Positions 1-15,764 of a stretch of 64,000 nt of DNA are shown here, one piece after another (the stretch's first letter is position 1; each line of letters begins with the position of its first letter). This stretch comes from Phorcus lineatus (Eukaryota; Mollusca; Gastropoda; Trochida; Trochidae). A program made the translations under genes and the position numbers. A model generated the notes under the pieces. The model had not been told where the DNA came from, ran no database searches, and was given only the letters and a program-made list of their open reading frames with translations. Where the stretch lies: assembly GCA_921293015.1 (NCBI GenBank), contig OV121092.1, positions 15,010,001 through 15,074,000 on the forward strand, in the 5' to 3' direction.

Positions 1-1082
1 TAGACCACATGTGACGTCGCGTCGGGAAGACCAATACTTAAGAACTCTCCATCTCCGAAATAGATTCCTGACAGTTGCTCTCGGAAGGTAGGTTAGTCAA
101 TCAACCGTCAGAAGGAGGTTAAGAGCAGTAGGGATTCGGGCCCGTCAACCTTATTGTGGCCCAACGTTGACACGTCAACATCGACATAACCGATTAATCT
201 GGACAAGGCGTGTACGAAGGTGGCAGCTTCGTGATTGGCGAAATGTTATGTTCACCGATGAAAGTAGGTTTTGTTTATATAAGCATGATGGCAGAGCCCG
301 CGTTTATCGCCGTCAGGGTGAAAGAAACGCTCCAAATTGTGTTGCAGAGGTCCACACGGTGGGGGGAAGTGTGATGGTTTGGGGCGGTATCGGAGGAGAA
401 AACAAGTCGGCATTGGTGATCGTTATGGGTAACATGACTGCGCAAAGATACATTGATCAAGTTCTTCGTCCTGTTGTGTTGCCATTTCTTCAGAATCACC
501 CGGGAACTTTGTTTCAACATGATAACGCGCCTGCACATTCAGCAAGAGCAGTGTCAACATTCCTGGACAACAATAACGTCAACGTCTTGCCGTGGCCGTC
601 ACGTTCTCCTGATCTCTCTCCAATTGAACACATGTGGGACTGCCTAGGGAGGCGAATCAGGAATAGAGCAAACCCTCTAGTCAACCTGAGGCAGCTGGAA
701 CAAGCCCTACAGGATGAATGGGGGAACATCCCTAACGCCACCGTCAGACGTCTCACGACATCAATGAGACGTCGAGTGTTTGCCTGCATAACAGCTGAAG
801 GTGGACATACGAAGTATTGATGACTATGGACTCCATATTCCATAAATTCATTAACATATGATCCGAAACTTCGATTTCTAAAAAATGGAAATTAACATTT
901 CACACCAGTGTTAATAAAACGTTCCCTGGCTGTAAGATAAACGAGTTATTGCAAAACAAATGAAGTTAGATGATGTGCAAATGATTCAGTATTAGATAAA
1001 ATGTTGTTAGGATAGAAAACCGTGTCTTTTTATTTTTCATTGAAGATTTGAATGAGTGGATAGTTTCTTTTGGGGTTTAGTG
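1..1082 (+). mobile_element. Tc1-like DNA transposon, left end outside window
   Basis: A Tc1/mariner-superfamily element: a cut-and-paste transposon that targets TA. The window opens inside the DNA-binding part of the transposase and the element runs through the catalytic domain and a roughly 260-bp tail to a terminal repeat. The right boundary is placed at 1082 because GGATAGTTTCTTTTGGGG followed by TTAGTG is directly followed by TA (1083-1084), and a closely similar terminus ends the second Tc1 copy at 2610. The left terminal repeat is not in the window, so completeness cannot be judged. Confidence 0.85.
2..820 (+). pseudogene. Tc1 transposase (DD34E), 5' partial, one in-frame stop
   Basis: Catalyses excision and TA-targeted integration of the element. 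Frame 2 is open from the window edge apart from a TAG at 89-91. After it, the DNA-binding half (STVRRRLRAVGIRARQPY) leads without break into the catalytic domain. From the methionine at 167 the visible motifs are FTDESRF (first Asp), QHDNAPAHSA (second Asp) and SPDLSPIEHMWD (Glu). Exactly 34 residues separate the second Asp from the Glu, the DD34E spacing of Tc1. The frame ends GGHTKY at 820. A full Tc1 transposase is about 340 residues; roughly the last 270 are here. The stop lies in the helix-turn-helix part, so the copy is probably inactive, though otherwise well kept and fairly young. GC content is well above the flanks. Confidence 0.9.
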
Positions 1083-1084
1083 TA
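1057..1084 (+). repeat. Tc1 right terminal repeat and TA target base pair
   Basis: The terminus of the Tc1 copy, ending TTAGTG then TA. A near-identical string ends the second copy at 2584-2612, which supports this as a true element end and not a chance match. Confidence 0.65.
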
Positions 1085-1935
1085 TATATAAGGGACTACG
1101 ATAACTCACGGAATGGAACATTAATCAAACAAGAAAATATGTTTAACGTGACCTTAAGGATACTCTGAGATCTTCAAGAACAATCTTATTTGCCTACAGA
1201 ACGACATCTCTGAATAGCATTTCTAGAAGTAAGAGTGATGACGACAATGACAATTTTAAGAATAAACAATTTCTTTTTATCTGCAGAGGCTACGTTTCCA
1301 CGCAAATTCTAATGCCGTTGTTAGAATCTATGTCAACACGCCGCCTATACAGAATAAAGAAGTTGTTTAACAATAACATTTCCATCGTTCGATACCTACA
1401 GAACGACACGATTTAGTTTTCCTCATAATTTTCAAGTATCGAATTGCAAAAGCTACTCACCAGGGGAATAAAAGATAATTTGATTACCATGTATGATTTA
1501 AAATGTTAGACAAGATGCATAGGAAGTTATTATTCTTCAGATCAACCCAGACTTTTATCTCTCCAGGGAAATAATACAATATCAATATCACATGGAGCAT
1601 GATGTATCATCTGTTATCTGTTTGATAAATGAGAAAATGCGAAGTGATAGTGAAATCTACGTCAAGGTGAAATTGTAAAAAGATGTACAAGATACACGCA
1701 CTATGTTTCCATCTCACAGACAAAATCAATCTACACTATCTATTCTTGTTTTGGTAATCTACACGTTCTTTTTAGTGATATATGTCACCATATCGATAAT
1801 AAATCGACAAATTCAATTTTAGTTTTCAATTTCATGGAGTGATTTCGGATGTGACTTTTATCATTATTTCGTGAGATCAGAAATATTTTAGGTTAATCAG
1901 TCAATCTTGGAGTGACCTTGACCCTTGCAACTAGG
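1085..1935. other. No gene seen
   Basis: AT-rich spacer between the two Tc1 copies. No open frame, repeat or RNA gene stands out. It may include the eroded 5' part of the second Tc1 copy, but I could not find a left terminal repeat for it. Confidence 0.5.
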
Positions 1936-2610
1936 CGATATTCTCTACCGACGAGACGGCAGAACGCGTGTGGCGTCATGATGACGATTTCATCATTGGT
2001 TCAGGTGGTATTCCTGGCGAATTAAATCGCCTTTTGTAAGACCAAATGCTTCGTGAGGCTATACTGCCTATCCTCTAAAACACACAAAAATTATGCTTCA
2101 GAACGACAAAACCTCAGCACATTCGACGAGAGCAGTGTCTACGTTTTTAAACAAAATAGTTAACCTATTTATGCCGCCTCTTCTCTTCTCCTGATCTCTC
2201 GCCCATTGAACATTTGCGGCACTGTCTCCCTAAACTCGCACCCAAAACTAAGACAAAACACGTTCTCCAGGACAAGTTGGACATTCAAAACCTAATCGTT
2301 CGACGTATCAGAACGTCTATTTGCATATCAGCGTAACATGGTTGCATAAAGTATAGAATTGTGTGAACTATGCCCCTATCGATAAAACCAGACATATTTC
2401 TTTTAATTGTCAAACTTATTGTACATGCAAATCCATTTCAAAAGTGTCCTACATGAGTAATTAAAATGTTGTAAAAGTTTTAACATATGTGCTATACAGA
2501 TAATCTTAACTACTACTACAGCTACTTTCAGTTAGTATTTTGTCTACTTAATCATCTATCAAGAGTTTATCAATTTGATAGGTTGGATAGTTTTTTTTCG
2601 GGGTTAAGTG
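1936..2610 (+). pseudogene. Old Tc1-like transposon remnant
   Basis: A second, far more decayed copy of the same superfamily. Pieces of the transposase are still readable in shifting frames: GRTRVW near 1957, FQND followed by SAHSTRAVSTFL near 2097-2150 (matching QHDNAPAHSARAVSTFL of the first copy), and SSPDLSPIEHL near 2185-2215 carrying the catalytic Glu. Several frame changes and stops separate them. The right end is marked by GGATAGTTTTTTTTCGGG then TTAAGTG at 2584-2610 followed by TA, the same terminus as the first copy. No left terminal repeat was found. Confidence 0.8.
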
Positions 2611-2612
2611 TA

Positions 2613-4395
2613 ATTAGATATTGCCTGAATGTCAGTTCGTTCGTGTGCTTCTTTGGACGGATCGATAAAAAGAATCACTTTCAATTGTTCTATTAAATCG
2701 TTTTTTATAAGCTATTACACACACTTGCTGCTGGACATAAACGGGTTGGCTGTTTGATAAGCAATGATAAGAATGATAAAAGAAATTACGATGGACAACT
2801 CTTGTATGTGTTATGTTTTATAATTTCAAAGTCAGAATTATTGTTGTTGCATATCTTTAAAACAATTTTCGGTCAAATTCAGTTTCATTTCTCAGGTACA
2901 TACTTATGTTTATGTAATTTTGCCGTAAAAATAATTTTCACACAAAACAAATTGAAGTATTTATCATCTATAAAGTTACATAAGAAAACTTTGCTGCTAT
3001 TTTTGACAAGTTATTTTCTGCATGACACTTCAAAGGATAATGAACGTTTGCTGATTCAGCAACAATAAGCGGTAATCAATCACAATATGTTGGCTTGAAA
3101 AAAGCTTTCTTTTATATATTTTCTCACCCATGTGATAATAAACACCCATGATGTTTATTTTCATCACAAGTGACTGAAATTCTTCTTTGATCTGATGTTG
3201 AAATAAACATGATGGGACCAAGAGGTGCTTATAGGTTCGTATAGCAGATGATGGTATGTCACTTGCTATATTTGCTTTCTGTCTTTCCTCCTTCGAGTGA
3301 ACCATATGGGACTTCATAGTTTCCATACAGTGGTAACTGCGAAAAAGTCTTTTGAACTTCTCCATGTTTGTCTTGTGGCATCACCTAGCAGAGCCGAGTA
3401 GTTTTCTAATGTAGCTGAGAAGTATATTCTGAATAAAGTGTCATGTAAATAGATTTCCGGAAACGTTGGCCAAACACGTATCGCATTTTAATTGTATGAC
3501 TTCTTTTTTTTAGGAATCTATATGATATCATTAAAATAAAATCTAGCATTGCTACACTACGTTACGCAGATAGTTATTCCTTGTTAAAACTTGTCAAAAC
3601 TAATACTTAGTTGGTGTTTAACCAATCAGAAGTTTTTGGGTTTTTTTGGTGCACTTTTTAAGCCGCGTCATAGATCATGTACAAACGTTTATGATGGTAT
3701 ATCCAGAGTTTTATTCTCATTCGATGTCTGGAGGACAAGTCCTTGGTCACTGAGTATAATAGATAGACTACAACTGAAAACCATGATAACGTCAGCAAGA
3801 AACTGTTGATAAGCCACGACTGATAAACAATTTACAGATTTTTCGATCATAGTTGCACTGCTTGCCCCGAACGACAGACAGTTACTGAAAAGAGCTTTTA
3901 AGGCGATTGACAACTTTTGATAAATGATGAATAGAAATAAAATAACATCTGTCAAGAACTGCATTACAAAACCTTTTAATGATTATCATCTCTATATTTT
4001 TCTACGGATTCCTAGCTTAAATGACATAGTTCCTCAAGTTCGTTCTCACTCTTATCTATATTGATATAAAGCCAAATCGAGGATAACCTATTCAGCAAGA
4101 AAATCTTAAGATTTCAGAAAAAAAATACTTTTTCTGATCATAGTTAGTCTATCAGTTTGATCATTTTTTCGAGTTATCATTTCATTTCATCAACCGTTGC
4201 CAAAATTCATATTCCTTGAGTGAAAAGTAAATCCAAACATGCAATCCATCAGAAACCAGTCAAATAATAACACAAGTTAAGTTTATTTGTTTTCGTAACC
4301 TTCATATCCTAAACAAGTCCCGCAGCATTGCCATCTGATATGTGCAATGTGTGCAAAATACCAGGAGAATCCTGATGACATAACGTGTACCTTGA
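2613..4395. other. No convincing gene; one candidate minus-strand exon
   Basis: AT-rich, mostly featureless. The only stretch with coding-like composition is the minus-strand frame at 3128-3365, listed separately. Confidence 0.5.
3128..3365 (-). other. Candidate coding exon, unidentified
   Basis: A minus-strand frame starts with ATG at 3365 and stays open to a good splice-donor match (G|GTGAGA, boundary near 3128) and beyond. The peptide begins MEKFKRLFRSYHCMETMK and is Lys/Glu/Ser-rich, with a composition more protein-like than neighbouring frames. I do not recognise it, there is no matching exon nearby, and frames of this length are expected by chance. Low confidence. Confidence 0.18.
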
Positions 4396-4497
4396 TTGAT
4401 GACAGGGACTCAAATGGTTGCCATGTTGTCATAATGGATGACAGAGATTCACATGGTTGCCATGTTGTCATAATGGATGACAGAGATTCACATGGTT
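4396..4497. repeat. 39-bp tandem repeat, about 2.6 copies
   Basis: The unit starts near GGATGACAGAGATTCACATG and is repeated at 4396-4435, 4436-4474 and partly 4475-4497. Because 39 is divisible by three it gives a repeated 13-residue peptide (MTTWQPCESLSSI) on the minus strand, which I treat as an artefact. The unit resembles TGTCATAATGGATCACAG in module D at 36190 and 44567, so it is probably a locally expanded piece of that module. Confidence 0.75.
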
Positions 4498-4498
4498 C

Positions 4499-7248
<2,750 letters not shown>

Positions 7249-7410
7249 TTTTTACAGGTCATATACGATATAAGATCAAAGAGGAAAGTAAATTAGAGTT
7301 GCTTTCTTCTCTTTACGATGTGTCAAACTTGGCTTGAAGAAAGACGATGTCTCTTTGGTCAATTACCACTAGTTTACAGGGAATGGAGAACAAAGTAACA
7401 TTTTGATACA

Positions 7411-8305
7411 TTACGGCTCTGTACGTGTACATTCATGGTTCTTTTAGAAGTAGAAGAAAAATAACACCCTATGGTTTTATGCCAATATATTACTGGTTAT
7501 TCGGCTTATTCAACATAGAACTGTGTTGCAACACTTTCCTAGCTTCTTTCAAATCACGTTTTGTACTCTTTTAAACTATTCTCATAATCTTACGTTGTTA
7601 AGTTTTCTTGAATAAAATATTGTCTATGATTAACAGCTTATTGTTATCATTTCTAAAATTCCTGATGACATGACGTAAAAGATGTTTTATCAATTTCTAA
7701 ACAAAAGTAATGCAAAGTAATTATCTGATGTTTCTGAAACTCGAATACTCTCTCTTAAAGTCAGATGATTACTGAAATGTGTTTTTGAGCCATGAGATTA
7801 TCATGAATTGATAGGAAATATGAACCATAACATAGCATTTGATCGACAAAAGAAAGAGTTGATATTGAAACTGTATTAAAAATATAAATTGAGCCCACAA
7901 GGGTACTTATTCTTCTGATGCCTGTTACCCTATACATTTCATAATTACTTTTTTCTTACAAACATACAAGACTACATGTTGCATAATATGCTAGGACATT
8001 TTCAGATTCGATTTCAAAGAATCAGTGCAAACACTTGCATTAAACACTCTGAAATCCTTATATGAAGCATCAGATGGATATCTGCACTTGTACGATTGCT
8101 TGTATTTCAAAGCAAGGAAGTCTGCCAGCATCAACATTCAGAAGTGCAAACCAGCTGAACTCTACAAGTCTAGACAGAATGAAACACAGGCTTCTTTGTA
8201 GACTGATATTTAGTCTCTGACAAATAATTTTTATAAAACGCTTATTCTATTCTTAAAAAAGGAGCCTTAATGAAATGGCTCTTTTACTTGACTAAAATCT
8301 AGACT
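7411..8305. other. No gene seen
   Basis: AT-rich stretch between module A copy 1 and the TATC microsatellite; nothing recognisable. Confidence 0.5.
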
Positions 8306-8508
8306 ATATCTATCTATCTATCTATCTATCTATCTAACTATCTATCTATCTATCCATCCATCCATCTATCTATCTATCTGTCTATCTATCTATCTTACTA
8401 TCTATCTATCTGTCTATCGATCTATTTCTCTTTATCTATTTATCTTACTATCTATCTATCTATCGATCTATCGATCTATCGATCTATCTCTCTCTCTATC
8501 TATTTAGC

Positions 8509-8539
<31 letters not shown>

Positions 8540-8685
8540 CTATATCTATCTATCTATGCATGTATTATCTATCTTACTATCTATCGATCGATTTATTTAT
8601 CTCTCTATCTATTTATCTATCTCTCTATCTTTCTATCTATCTATCTATCTCTCTATATATCTAGCTATCTATCTATGTATGTATC
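8306..8685. repeat. (TATC)n microsatellite, about 380 bp, interrupted
   Basis: Long imperfect tetranucleotide array with GATC, CATC and CTCT variants, typical of an old, slipping microsatellite. Confidence 0.97.
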
Positions 8686-9719
8686 AGGAGGAGGGATGCA
8701 TAGTCATTATATAATAATATTTACTAATTTTATTGTTGTAATTCTCTGGCATAAGCTCATTACACTTATGTCAGGCACTCTCTTCTGGCTGTCAGATAAC
8801 GTGTTTCGTTCAATGCCTCATATATTCCATACTAAGAAGGGTCATTGATATCATGTAAATTATCTCGAAATGGTGAAATCAGGGGAGGGGCAAAATTTTG
8901 GTAAGAGTGGAAGAAAATCGAAAAATTATTAACAGTTTCTTTATCCTCACACTGAATCGAAGGGTCCTCAGCCAAGAAGAACGTTCATTTGATTGAAATA
9001 TGGTATCCTTTTAAGCATATTTCCATGTGAAGCGCACATAAAATGAATACTTCAATTTTGAATGAAATTTTTTTTTTCTGTCCGGTTCACATAATTATTC
9101 TGTAACCAACAAGAGTAATTTGACACAGATAATTCCTTTGGAAAACGTGCTACAGTACCTTTAAAGATCAAACAAGTTAGTTGCAGCTTATGCCTCAAAC
9201 ATTGTAAAGACATAAAGAAGTGATTGAAATATTTGACACGAATAACGACGAATTATGATTATGAGTGAATAGTCTTTCCAGACAATTAAAAAACGAAACA
9301 ACTTTATGGGCTCTGTATCTTGTTTAACCTTTTATCATTTCTGATTCATTTGAAACTTTAGAAGTAATTACATATCTGAAGGCCTTATCTGGTTATGTTT
9401 AAAGGTTTAACATTGAAACAAGTTTTATAAATTGCCGAGTTTGTTTTATAGATTGTAAAGATATTGAAATATAAACTCTTAGGGCTCAAGACATACAAGA
9501 TGATAATTGACTAATGAAAATAGTATAAACTGAACAAATGTTAAAAATGATTACTGAAGGGAAATATTATCATTACAGATTGGTGAATGAATCACTTAAA
9601 GCCCATGGAGATACCGCGTTTAAGAAATGGTTAACATTTTAACGAAACGCTACAATTGATTCATCAATTCTTCTTAAACGTGATAACTAGTGTTCTATAC
9701 AAGAAAATAATATGAAAAG
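8686..9719. other. No gene seen
   Basis: AT-rich with scattered stops in all frames; no repeat module recognised before module E at 9720. Confidence 0.5.
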
Positions 9720-10360
9720 AGTTCCTTTAAAAAGCACAGTAGTAGCAATATTAAAGCACTGCATCTCAATTTGTTTGGAATAAATCACAAAATTTTAAAA
9801 GGGTCGTTGATATTATAAGCATTGAGGATGGTTTTGACAATTCTCTTAAAATATTGCAAATGTTTAAAGATTGTTTTGCTTTAACGTAGATAGAGTTTGG
9901 GTTGATGAAAGGACAGACAAATTTAAATCAAACATTAACGTGTAAAAGTCAGCACCTCAAATATACTAGGGAAAACAATATATGTAAGAAGATTGCTTTC
10001 TACACAAAACAGTCATTACATTTTCAATTAAAAGTAGTATAAATGGGATACGCATACATACTTCAGGCCAGATGTCAGTTTACAGTAAATATCTTTAAAT
10101 CACAAAACATAACTGAACATTATACTTATGTCTTATACTCATCATTAAACATCATACATCCATTATTTGAAGTTTCAAATTTTCAGATAAAGATGATTCA
10201 AGTAACTATATAGTAAGAAATTATTTCTAGTTTACATCTACCCATATTTGTTCTAGTGTAAATATGGAGGTAAAGGTTTAAGACACTGATGAAGCCCGTT
10301 AAAACATTTCTATTGGTTTCTTTTACTGGTAATAGTGGATCAACTCAAGAGCAAATTTGA

Positions 10361-10690
10361 TGTTATTACATTATCTTGTAATCTAAATCCTAATGGAATA
10401 AGGATAACAAGTACTTTCCGTGTTCCAATCAAAAACGCACATAATGCATTATTCTGAATCCTCCAAGGACCAGAGTGTCACGTGATGCTCTTATTACTAA
10501 CAATAAAACTCAATTAATTGGGAACCAACAATACAAAATGTGGCCAAGGTGGTCCACTTTTTGGGCTAATATGAAATAGATACTTCATTTTCGCCTGAAA
10601 TAAGATGTGTGATCTTCTACCACATGCGAATATAGAAAGAACATAAAGAGGCAATTATTTAGACAATCTATATTTAAATTCGCTTTTCCA
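10361..10690 (+). repeat. Module B copy 1
   Basis: Recognised by CAAGGACCAGAGTGTCACG, followed by CTCTTATTACTAACA and, near 10593, GCCTGAAATAAGAT. Other copies: 15765-16085, 37850-38175, 46970-47275. Function unknown; no shared open frame. Confidence 0.75.
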
Positions 10691-11338
10691 CTAGCAATTC
10701 CTTCTAGATAGAATTATTCAAAATAACATTCTGAAGGTTTCTATCATATGAATACCTTTGGTTATTTTTCAATATTCATATATTTATTCAGCTGTTCTAC
10801 GTTCAGTGCTGATGAAAGATCCATAATACCTTGTACCATGATGACGAGGTATGAAGTATAAATCTTTAATCTAAATCATAGCTACACGATGTTAATATTC
10901 TAATTTTCTGAAATTGAAAATTATTAAAACATTTATTCAGACGGAAAACCCTTAAGACATACAAGATGTAAAATCGCCTCACACAATGTCCTAACCCGAG
11001 TACTACATACTGTTTTCTTCTAAATTTTCATTTCCAGTTGATTATATAGACTGATTTTTTTTAAATGGCGAGACCTTGTGAATAGTGAAATTGTATGATG
11101 TCATTGAACATTGACTAATATTTCCTTACAAGAAATTCAATTGAAAACCAATGTATCATCATCAAAAACATAGGAAATGTATTCTATTTATGTAACGGAT
11201 TGATGGCTACAAATAAAAGAAACTTACTGTCACAAGTTTTCAATGCCACTGCCTGTTCTTAACATTTGAAGTTTTTTTAATCCTATATGAAAACACAAAT
11301 TACAATGACATTAGCATCTTAACAAGAAATCAATTGAT

Positions 11339-11359
11339 GGGGGGGGGGGGGGGGGGGGG
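11339..11359 (+). repeat. Poly(G) tract, 21 bp
   Basis: Unbroken run of G in otherwise AT-rich DNA. Such runs are polymorphic and often mis-sized in assemblies. Confidence 0.95.
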
Positions 11360-13370
11360 TCGGTGTAACAGTATCATCGTCTGTTTTATTAGTGTCCTTC
11401 TTCTTCTTGAAAACGACAACCAAATGTATGTATTTTATGCAGTAATAAACACTTAAGGGTACAATGTAGATCAGAAATGTATAATGTTTCAATAAACACT
11501 ATAAGCCTTCAACGTGTTTTTTAATTTGTCTTACTATTGAGTAACGAAGTTCTTTTGACAATAAGCTTTTCTGTGATAATCAAAGAATATTAATGTCTCA
11601 AATGCTTTTATCATATGCATTATCTCACGTGCTGAAAAAGGAAAACATTTAAGACCATTATCTTTATCTTGTATATCAATAATCTAATATTATACTTCCT
11701 CATCAGCTTAATAATATCTAAGAGTTAAGCTGAATGCAAATACTTTTCAAATTTTCGTTCACCAAAAACCTTCCCATACCTATTCCCTATTATTTTACAG
11801 CTGAAAAACTTATATTTTTCAATTTATAAATGTCTTGCAAATATGTTTTAAAGCTACGATTAAATTTCATAAATCACGACATTATTATCGTCGCTGAAAG
11901 AGTTTGCTTTTGACTTGCTTTTTTTCTTCTATTAATCAAGGAAAATCTCAGATCTAAAAGAAAAACCTATTCAAATTATCAGAGATTTCAAAGCATTTAG
12001 TTAATCAAACTTAAATCTTTCATTGTATGGCTTAAGGCTGTATTCATCATAATCTATATTTTCAAAGACATAATAAGATAAAGCATAAAAAGATATAATA
12101 CGATTTCTTATGCGTCACTTTAATCATTTTCCAGATCTGAAGATTACATCTTTTAACCTATCGAAACAGTATGAGTGTCGGTTATAGGAAATTACTGCAA
12201 TCGCTAATGATATTTAAAGTCAGACAAGACTGACTTACATCACAGATGCAAGGATATAGCTTTAAAGTAACTGAAAACTATGAAGTGGGTTTTCTGAGTC
12301 AAAGCCTCAAACAGAAGACAAATGGTATTTATTAATTTTGAAATCTATAGATCGAAAGAAAATCTCTTACACGCACGTGGCACACTCAAAGTTAACGTCT
12401 CAAAACGCCAAAAACACATTGTAAGACTTACGTGGTCTATTGATATGAAGTATATGCACATCATGAAATAAACAGATATCAATATGTTTAACAGCTTCAA
12501 AAACTAAAATAATTTTGAAATGTATTTAATTCAGCACGTTATCTTATTTGACAAAACATTTCCAATCTAAAACAGGACTTCTGCCTCACTGAGAGTTGTT
12601 CAATTTATATATATTGTTATGAGTTCAGAGGTTATTTCAACAACCTAGAAAGACGTGGGTGAAGAAAGCTTAAAAAAGGACACACAAAAAACGAATAATC
12701 ACAAGATTGTATGTATATACATAAAAGTACCAAAAAATAAACTAAAACGCTTGGACCATCTTCTAACATCGTCATTATAAGTGATCCAACTTTTACATGC
12801 CAGATAGATTTTAGAAGGCAGTGCATCAAACGAAAAGAAGGATTGGCTGTACCTTAATGAGAGTATTGGCATAAAGATATCTCTTGAAGAAAGATAAAAC
12901 AACCTTGGCAAATACCCAAGGATCTGAAATTAGAAACTTAGTCATTGTAAATATCAGGTACATGCATGCAAAAGGTATTAAGAGTTTCTTGATCTACGAA
13001 CTCAAAAGTTATACAGTTTTAATTGGATAAGTTTTCTTCATGAGTTCATTTAACGAAAGTCGTGATGAAGTAATGAAGCTTTTAGTCTTTTATATATATC
13101 AGGTTGCTCTTGAAATAGTTCAGTCTGGATTTATTGTAACATGGAACAAACCATATATTTGGCAAATAGTAAAATTTACGAATGGTCAGTTAAAATAATT
13201 GCCGTGCCATGTACTCATCAAAATAACACTGAAACATTATAAGTAACTTGTAATTAATTTTTTAAGTTTTACAACACTTTAGTCACATACCTTAAAGGTA
13301 TTTTAGGAATAGTTTTATTGAAAACATTATATTTATTTTATAACATAACGCGTTAATTTCACCATTAAAG

Positions 13371-13507
13371 TGAAGCAAGTCAAGTGTTATTGTTTCTGTT
13401 CACGATGTGTCGAACATCTCTTGAAGAAAGACAAAGTCTCTTTGGCCAGTTTAAGGGAAGTAGAGACCAAATTAACATTAATACCCTCTAGAGTTTGCTC
13501 AAGACAT
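13371..13507 (+). repeat. Module A copy 2
   Basis: Keeps GTTCACGATGTGTC, CTTGAAGAAAGAC, TCTTTGGCCAGTTT and the ACCAAATTAACATTAATACC block, but has lost the 5' third of the module and has a shortened middle. Confidence 0.7.
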
Positions 13508-15355
13508 ATGGCTCTTATTGTCTGACTATAATCAAAAATATGTTTAGAAGATATAATTTTTCAGAATGATAGAATTGTTAGTCTACTTTTCAATCAGGAC
13601 AAAATAAAAAAATATGTTTAGTAACTGCTTTTCATATATTGTAACACACGAAAATAACGATTTAAGGAGGGACGAGTCAAAAGGCAAAAACATAAGTAAA
13701 ATTTACAGATTCATTATTTTTTAATATCCAGAGAGTTGGTTCTGACAGTAACTTGCCTTATTTAATCACCTGTATTCAAAATATTTCTGATTCGAAACAA
13801 AATTGTATAGTTTTGAACCACATAAGTGTTTTATTAATGAAGAATTGTCTCGTTTAGGACGGCAATCTTGAGAAAGTACAATAGTTCTTTTGGTCTCGTC
13901 AACATATTTTGATGGACTAAAAGGTTTCATATTATAAAAGCCCAGAAAATGTCATTTCTCTTCAAAGGATGCCTATAATTATTTTTAGCTGTGACAAAAA
14001 GAGAATAGTGTTGTAGAGACAGATGATTGTTACAAAAAATGCAAATTATGATTTATAATTAATTTAATTGATAATCATAATCAGCACAGGTTACCATCAA
14101 ACATTCATTTGTTAAAGCGAATGTTGCACTAATACAGTTCACACAAAACTAACCAACTTTTAGTTATTAATTATGGTTCTGTATTTAAAAATCTTTCTAT
14201 CAGGCAAGTGTTAGAATCAGAGAGGCAATTTAAATTCAAATGCCAAACAAACATTATAATGGAAAACTGGCATTTTGTATTCGACATAAGAAATAGAACA
14301 ATAAGGGCTATATTAACACACTGCAATTTAATTCGTTCGGCATTGTTAACATTTTTTTTTTTTCAAAAGCATTGAGGTTGGTTTTGACATTTCTCTTTGA
14401 ATATTGCAATTATTTATGGATTTACCTATATAGTCCAAATAGATTTTTAGTTGATGACAACACTTATCTCCAATTTTAGATAAAAACGATCTATATAACG
14501 GATAAGCATAGATCATTCAGGCCAAGTGTAAATTTCTGTGATTTAGCACAAATTTCAATCATAGATTTACCTTCATATATTATGTTCAGCATGTAATTAC
14601 CATACATCCATATGTTGAAGTTTCAATTTCAGAGACGAATTGAAAACAAAAGTCAAAATGATGATATTCATTTCAAGCTTCACATTTTAAGGTTTTTCAT
14701 AATGCATTTTCTACACGAGACTCAATTCAAAGGAAACAAATGAAACAAAAACACAATTGAGTAAAAAAAGGGAGTACAATAACGACTTAAGCGTTTTTAT
14801 AATCGAAATGCCCTATAATCAACACAGTTGTTACTGAAAAAAAGTTTCGGGTCTGTTGACATATATCAGCATAACAGATCATTGAAATATTGATATAGCA
14901 TTTTCTTTCTCTTACCACTGTAACAGAAGAAAACACTTTTTTATTATATCTTATGAAATTAACTGGCAAAAGTAAACAATATTATCCTGCTCCAAGGAGA
15001 TAGGTGATAAATAAAAACATACGGAAATACACTATTAAAAGTTCCTATACCGAATTTTAATCTGACTAAATATTCCCCTATATCTAATAATTTTGTTTGT
15101 GAAATAAAACAAAATAAGACTTCTAGTATATCATTTTCAATGTCCCATAACATTAAATAGCTAAACAATAAGACAAAATAAGAACGCATAACGTATGATA
15201 TTGGTTCAATTCATTCATAAAGTACTAGAAGCATTTACCATACCACGTTACCATTTTCGTTGAATTATCGGTAGTTACTTTTACTAATAACATTTACAAT
15301 TACACTACAAATTCGATGCAGACACTGATACGGTTGTCAAGCAATGCGTAACCAT

Positions 15356-15359
<4 letters not shown>

Positions 15360-15387
<28 letters not shown>
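15360..15387. repeat. (TA)n microsatellite
   Basis: About 28 bp of uninterrupted TA. Confidence 0.97.
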
Positions 15388-15764
15388 ACACCTTTAATCA
15401 ATGTTTTTAGGAGAAAATCAGTTTGCTGTTTCCTTTCCCTTTTACAACAAGTAGTGACAGGTCAAAGCCATTCAATATTCTGCTTTTGCAACTGGAACTT
15501 TTAAAAACATGACATTCTTGCAGTGTTTAGAATAACCGTGATTCATTTTGGAAACTTGTATTTCAAACATTGAGATAACATCTTAGTGAGTGTGTAGGAA
15601 AACTGATTTCGAATGTTCATCAAAATTAATTATATTCATTGTAGAGTAGTTTTATTAAGTAAATAACTAAGTAACAAAAGTATAAGACGAAGGAGAATCT
15701 CATTACAACGCTTCTATTGACTCATTTTAGTGTTATAAGTGAATCGAGTACGAAGCAATTTTGT

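Larger units (their letters stand above)
9720..13507 (+). repeat. Duplicated unit 1 (modules E-F-B-L-I-M-A)
   Basis: Collinear and in the same orientation with 14290-21040. Matching pairs in order: E 9720-9930 with 14290-14460 (shared AAGCATTGAGG and GGTTTTGACA), F 10030-10215 with 14490-14670 (ACTTCAGGCCA, then TTGAAGTTTCAA), B 10361-10690 with 15765-16085, L 11520-12075 with 18120-18650 (TAATGTCTCAAATG, CAAATACTTTTCAAAT), M 12690-12960 with 19910-20210 (GGCAGTGCATCAAACG), A 13371-13507 with 20885-21040. The number and order of shared blocks make chance very unlikely. No gene is recognised in it. Confidence 0.75.

Noticed and set aside
4283-4471. Minus-strand frame with repeated 13-residue peptide
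   Set aside because: Explained by the 39-bp tandem DNA repeat, whose length is divisible by three.
8306-8685. CRISPR-like array
   Set aside because: Four-base microsatellite with no spacers, in a eukaryotic genome.
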